From Clostridia bacterium (GTDB lineage: Bacteria > Bacillota > Clostridia > Oscillospirales > Acutalibacteraceae), in NCBI GenBank assembly GCA_900759575.1, contig CAAEVU010000237.1:1-8731 (forward strand): DNA of 8,731 nt. The letters are read 5' to 3'. The notes under the pieces were generated by a model. The model did not search any database, was not told where the DNA came from, and saw only the letters and a list, made by a program, of their open reading frames with translations. The position numbers and the translations under genes were made by a program. Every line of letters starts with the position of its first letter. The first letter of the stretch is position 1. Shown here piece by piece: positions 7,259-8,731 of this stretch.

Positions 7259-7275
7259 GTCCAGTAAAAATGGAC
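7259..7275. repeat. Short inverted repeat after the binding-protein gene
   Basis: GTCCA (7259-7263) and TGGAC (7271-7275) flank a seven-base A-rich loop, 50 bp after the stop codon at 7209 and just before the terminator. It resembles nothing I can name firmly; it could be a minor hairpin in the mRNA tail or a scar of an older insertion. Confidence 0.3.
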
Positions 7276-7282
7276 AGTGGCA

Positions 7283-7329
7283 CCCCCTGATGTGGAAAAC
7301 GCAACCACTACATCAGGGGGTTATTTTGT
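7283..7329 (+). terminator. Intrinsic terminator of the binding-protein gene
   Basis: CCCCCTGATGT (7283-7293) pairs perfectly over 11 bp with ACATCAGGGGG (7310-7320), followed by TTATTTTGT. It lies 73 bp after the stop codon and only 17 bp before the proposed end of the IS66 element. The T-rich tract is on the plus-strand side only, so it should stop rightward transcription. Confidence 0.88.
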
Positions 7330-7346
7330 CTAGTTCTTATTTAATA

Positions 7347-7370
7347 GTAACCGTCAAACCTCCGGGCGTA
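7347..7370. repeat. Proposed terminal inverted repeat of the IS66 element
   Basis: Reads GTAACCGTCAAACCTCCGGG from 7347 inward. The GTAA opening and location outside the transposase terminator fit an IS66 terminal repeat. Its mate is not in the window, so the exact length is unproven. Another GTAA at 7231 is possible but would place the binding-protein terminator inside the element. Confidence 0.55.
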
Positions 7371-7415
7371 TAAAAAAGGCCGCCACCTCAGCGCCCAGGC
7401 TTTGAGATGGCGGTC
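7371..7415 (-). terminator. Intrinsic terminator of the IS66 transposase gene
   Basis: On the minus strand, GACCGCCATCTCA (7403-7415) pairs with TGAGGTGGCGGCC (7378-7390), with one mismatch and one G-U pair, followed by TTTTTTA (7371-7377). It sits 10 bp after the transposase stop codon and inside the proposed end of the element. It would limit transcription from the element into the sugar locus. Confidence 0.85.
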
Positions 7416-7425
7416 AGGGATTCCA

Positions 7426-8731
7426 TTAGATTTTAGATTCTGCATTCCTTCGGTGCATTTCAGGGAGGAAAAATTCCGGCCAATCCTCATCTGTCTGGCT
7501 CCGCTCAGGCGCATTGTGGAGAAGCCAAACCAGATAGCGGTAAGGATCCAGGTCGTTCTCCTTTGCGGTCTCAATCAGACTGTAAATCACAGCGCTGGAC
7601 TGGGCCCCGGCCGGGGTATTGGAGAACAGCCAATTCTTCCTGCCCATCACAAAGGGCTTTATGCTGCGCTCTGCACGGTTGTTGGACAGCTCCAGCCTCC
7701 CGTCCTCCAGATACCGCACCAGATAAGGCCACTGTTCTCGCAGATAGTGCAGCGCCTTGCCCAGGGCAGACTTGGGCGCCGTCTTGGCACTGGCATCCTC
7801 AGCCCACGCCAACAGAGCGTCCAGAACTGGTCTTTCCAGTTCCAGACGCTTGTTGTATCGTTCTTCTGCTGTCAACTCAGAAAGGGTCTCCTCCAGCTGG
7901 AACAGCTTGGTACAATAGCACTTACCAACTGCCGCCAGAGAACCCTGCCGTTTTTCCTTGGGCAGTGTCTGCAGTGCCTCGTCAAATTTCCTTCGGACGT
8001 GGGCCCAGCAGCCCACCACCCGGATCTTCTCTGGCAACTTGTGGTAGCCCTGGTAGCCGTCCGCGTGGAGCCATCCGGAGAAGTCCTTGAGAAAAGCTTC
8101 CGCATGCTCCGCCTTCCGGCTGGGCTGGTATTCATACAGCACAATGGGCTGTTCCCCGCAGCCGCTGGTCCGGTACATCCACATGTAGGACTTGCTGGTG
8201 GAAGTCCTGCCCGGCTCCTTTAGCACCTGTAGTGTGGTTTCATCCCCGTGCAGTACAGTTTCTTGGCACAGCTTCCGGTGCAGTGCGTCGTACACAGGCC
8301 GCAGCCAGGTGTCCGAGGCCTGCAGGATCCAGTTGGCCATGGTCTGCCGGGACAGCTTCAGCCCCTGCCTCTGAAACTCCTGCTCCAGACGGTACAGCGG
8401 CGAGTACATGACAAATTTCTGGGTCATAATGTGGGCCACTGCTTCCGGAGAGGCAAAACTGCCAGGGCAGAATGTGGGCTTTTTGGGTGTCTTTCGGAGA
8501 TTTCCTTCCCCCGTTTCCGCCTCGCACTGCTTACAGGCGTAGGTGTAGTACACATCTTCCTGAATCCAGAACCGGGCCGGTTCCATCTTCAGGCTCCGGC
8601 GGACTTCTTTCCCAATCTCCTCCATCCCCGAGCCGCAGGTATCGCAGATGCGTTCCTCTTCGGAAAGCCGGTGCTCCACCACTTCCGTGGGGGTCCCTTC
8701 CGGCACAATGTCCAGCACATTGCCGCTCTGC
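7426..8731 (-). CDS. tnpC: IS66-family transposase (TnpC type), 5' end outside window
   Basis: The frame stays open to the right edge; the family is usually about 500-540 residues, and some 434 are visible, so the N-terminus is missing. Numbering from the GTG at 8718: a four-cysteine zinc-finger-like region (CDTC at 25-28 and CKQC at 62-65, zf-IS66); the DDE domain with Asp159 (LHGDETTLQVL), Asp220 (HADGYQGYHKL) and Glu350 (LSNNRAERSIKPFVMGRKNW); and the IS66 C-terminal element (SLIETAKENDLDPYRYLVWLL at about 380-400, cited in part). All three catalytic residues are present and there is no frameshift, so this part looks intact. It catalyses cut or copy transfer of the element DNA. The GTG at 8718 is internal, not the real start. 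Confidence 0.96.
   Translation of the reverse strand, partial: QSGNVLDIVPEGTPTEVVEHRLSEEERICDTCGSGMEEIGKEVRRSLKMEPARFWIQEDVYYTYACKQCEAETGEGNLRKTPKKPTFCPGSFASPEAVAHIMTQKFVMYSPLYRLEQEFQRQGLKLSRQTMANWILQASDTWLRPVYDALHRKLCQETVLHGDETTLQVLKEPGRTSTSKSYMWMYRTSGCGEQPIVLYEYQPSRKAEHAEAFLKDFSGWLHADGYQGYHKLPEKIRVVGCWAHVRRKFDEALQTLPKEKRQGSLAAVGKCYCTKLFQLEETLSELTAEERYNKRLELERPVLDALLAWAEDASAKTAPKSALGKALHYLREQWPYLVRYLEDGRLELSNNRAERSIKPFVMGRKNWLFSNTPAGAQSSAVIYSLIETAKENDLDPYRYLVWLLHNAPERSQTDEDWPEFFLPEMHRRNAESKI

Larger units (their letters stand above)
7347..8731 (-). mobile_element. IS66-family insertion sequence, partial
   Basis: The right part of the window is one end of an IS66-family element in minus orientation. 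It contains the transposase gene, its terminator, and a proposed outer end starting GTAACCG at 7347; GTAA is the known terminal sequence of IS66 inverted repeats. Visible base composition is more GC-rich than the sugar locus, consistent with recent arrival. The other end, and any small accessory genes (tnpA and tnpB) that usually precede the transposase, lie beyond 8731. IS66 elements make 8-bp target duplications; the adjacent candidate is ATTTAATA at 7339-7346, which cannot be verified here. Confidence 0.85.

Noticed and set aside
7271..7278. TGGACAGT after the binding-protein gene, similar to the TGGACAAT operator form or to ends of IS3-type elements.
   Set aside because: No partner box at 21 bp, no promoter nearby, and no transposase remnant or second repeat to support an old insertion.
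7402..8223. A 273-codon open frame on the plus strand opposite the transposase gene.
   Set aside because: It is a shadow of the GC-rich IS66 coding strand: no recognisable domain, no good ribosome site, and it reads through the transposase terminator, while the opposite strand has intact DDE motifs.
8716..8718. GTG as the possible start of the transposase.
   Set aside because: The frame remains open upstream to the window edge with plausible IS66 sequence (QSGN), and the protein would lack the N-terminal part normal for the family.

Overview
The window looks like accessory DNA from a low-to-mid GC Firmicute, most likely a Clostridia-type, plausibly gut-dwelling bacterium. This is inferred from the LplB/YtcP-type sugar permeases without their own ATPase, the YesM/YesN-type two-component pair, the DUF3502-like lipoprotein binding protein, strong AGGAG ribosome sites with frequent GTG starts, and a Firmicutes-style IS66 element. 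No species can be named from the sequence alone.

Layout: positions 1-5314 hold five genes, all on the minus strand. In transcription order they are two ABC sugar permeases (5314-4391 and 4368-3502), a YesM-type sensor histidine kinase (3426-1714), a REC plus AraC-type response regulator (1721-948) that overlaps the kinase gene by 8 bp, and a GH43-like glycoside hydrolase (917 to beyond position 1). A 323-bp regulatory region (5315-5637) separates these from the solute-binding lipoprotein gene, which is transcribed the other way (5638-7209) and ends at a strong intrinsic terminator (7283-7329). From about 7347 to the right edge lies an IS66-family insertion sequence on the minus strand. It is visibly more GC-rich than the rest and its 5' half is outside the window.

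How the genes work together (inference from families and order): the lipoprotein captures an oligosaccharide outside the cell and the two permeases import it, powered by an ATPase encoded elsewhere. The hydrolase has no signal peptide and would cleave the sugar in the cytoplasm. The membrane kinase senses a related signal and phosphorylates the regulator.

The most notable observation is in the divergent promoter region. Each of the two promoters carries a pair of direct-repeat boxes (ATTGTCC-like) spaced exactly 21 bp. The two pairs match each other at 19 of 24 aligned positions and sit in the same place relative to each promoter: the proximal box abuts a poor -35 hexamer, and a -10 hexamer follows 17 bp later. 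This is the geometry expected for an AraC-type activator and predicts that the regulator switches on both halves of the transporter together. The kinase gene has its own candidate promoter without such boxes. Beyond this regulatory design I see no unprecedented system; the locus is a sugar-uptake and degradation cluster bordered by a mobile element.
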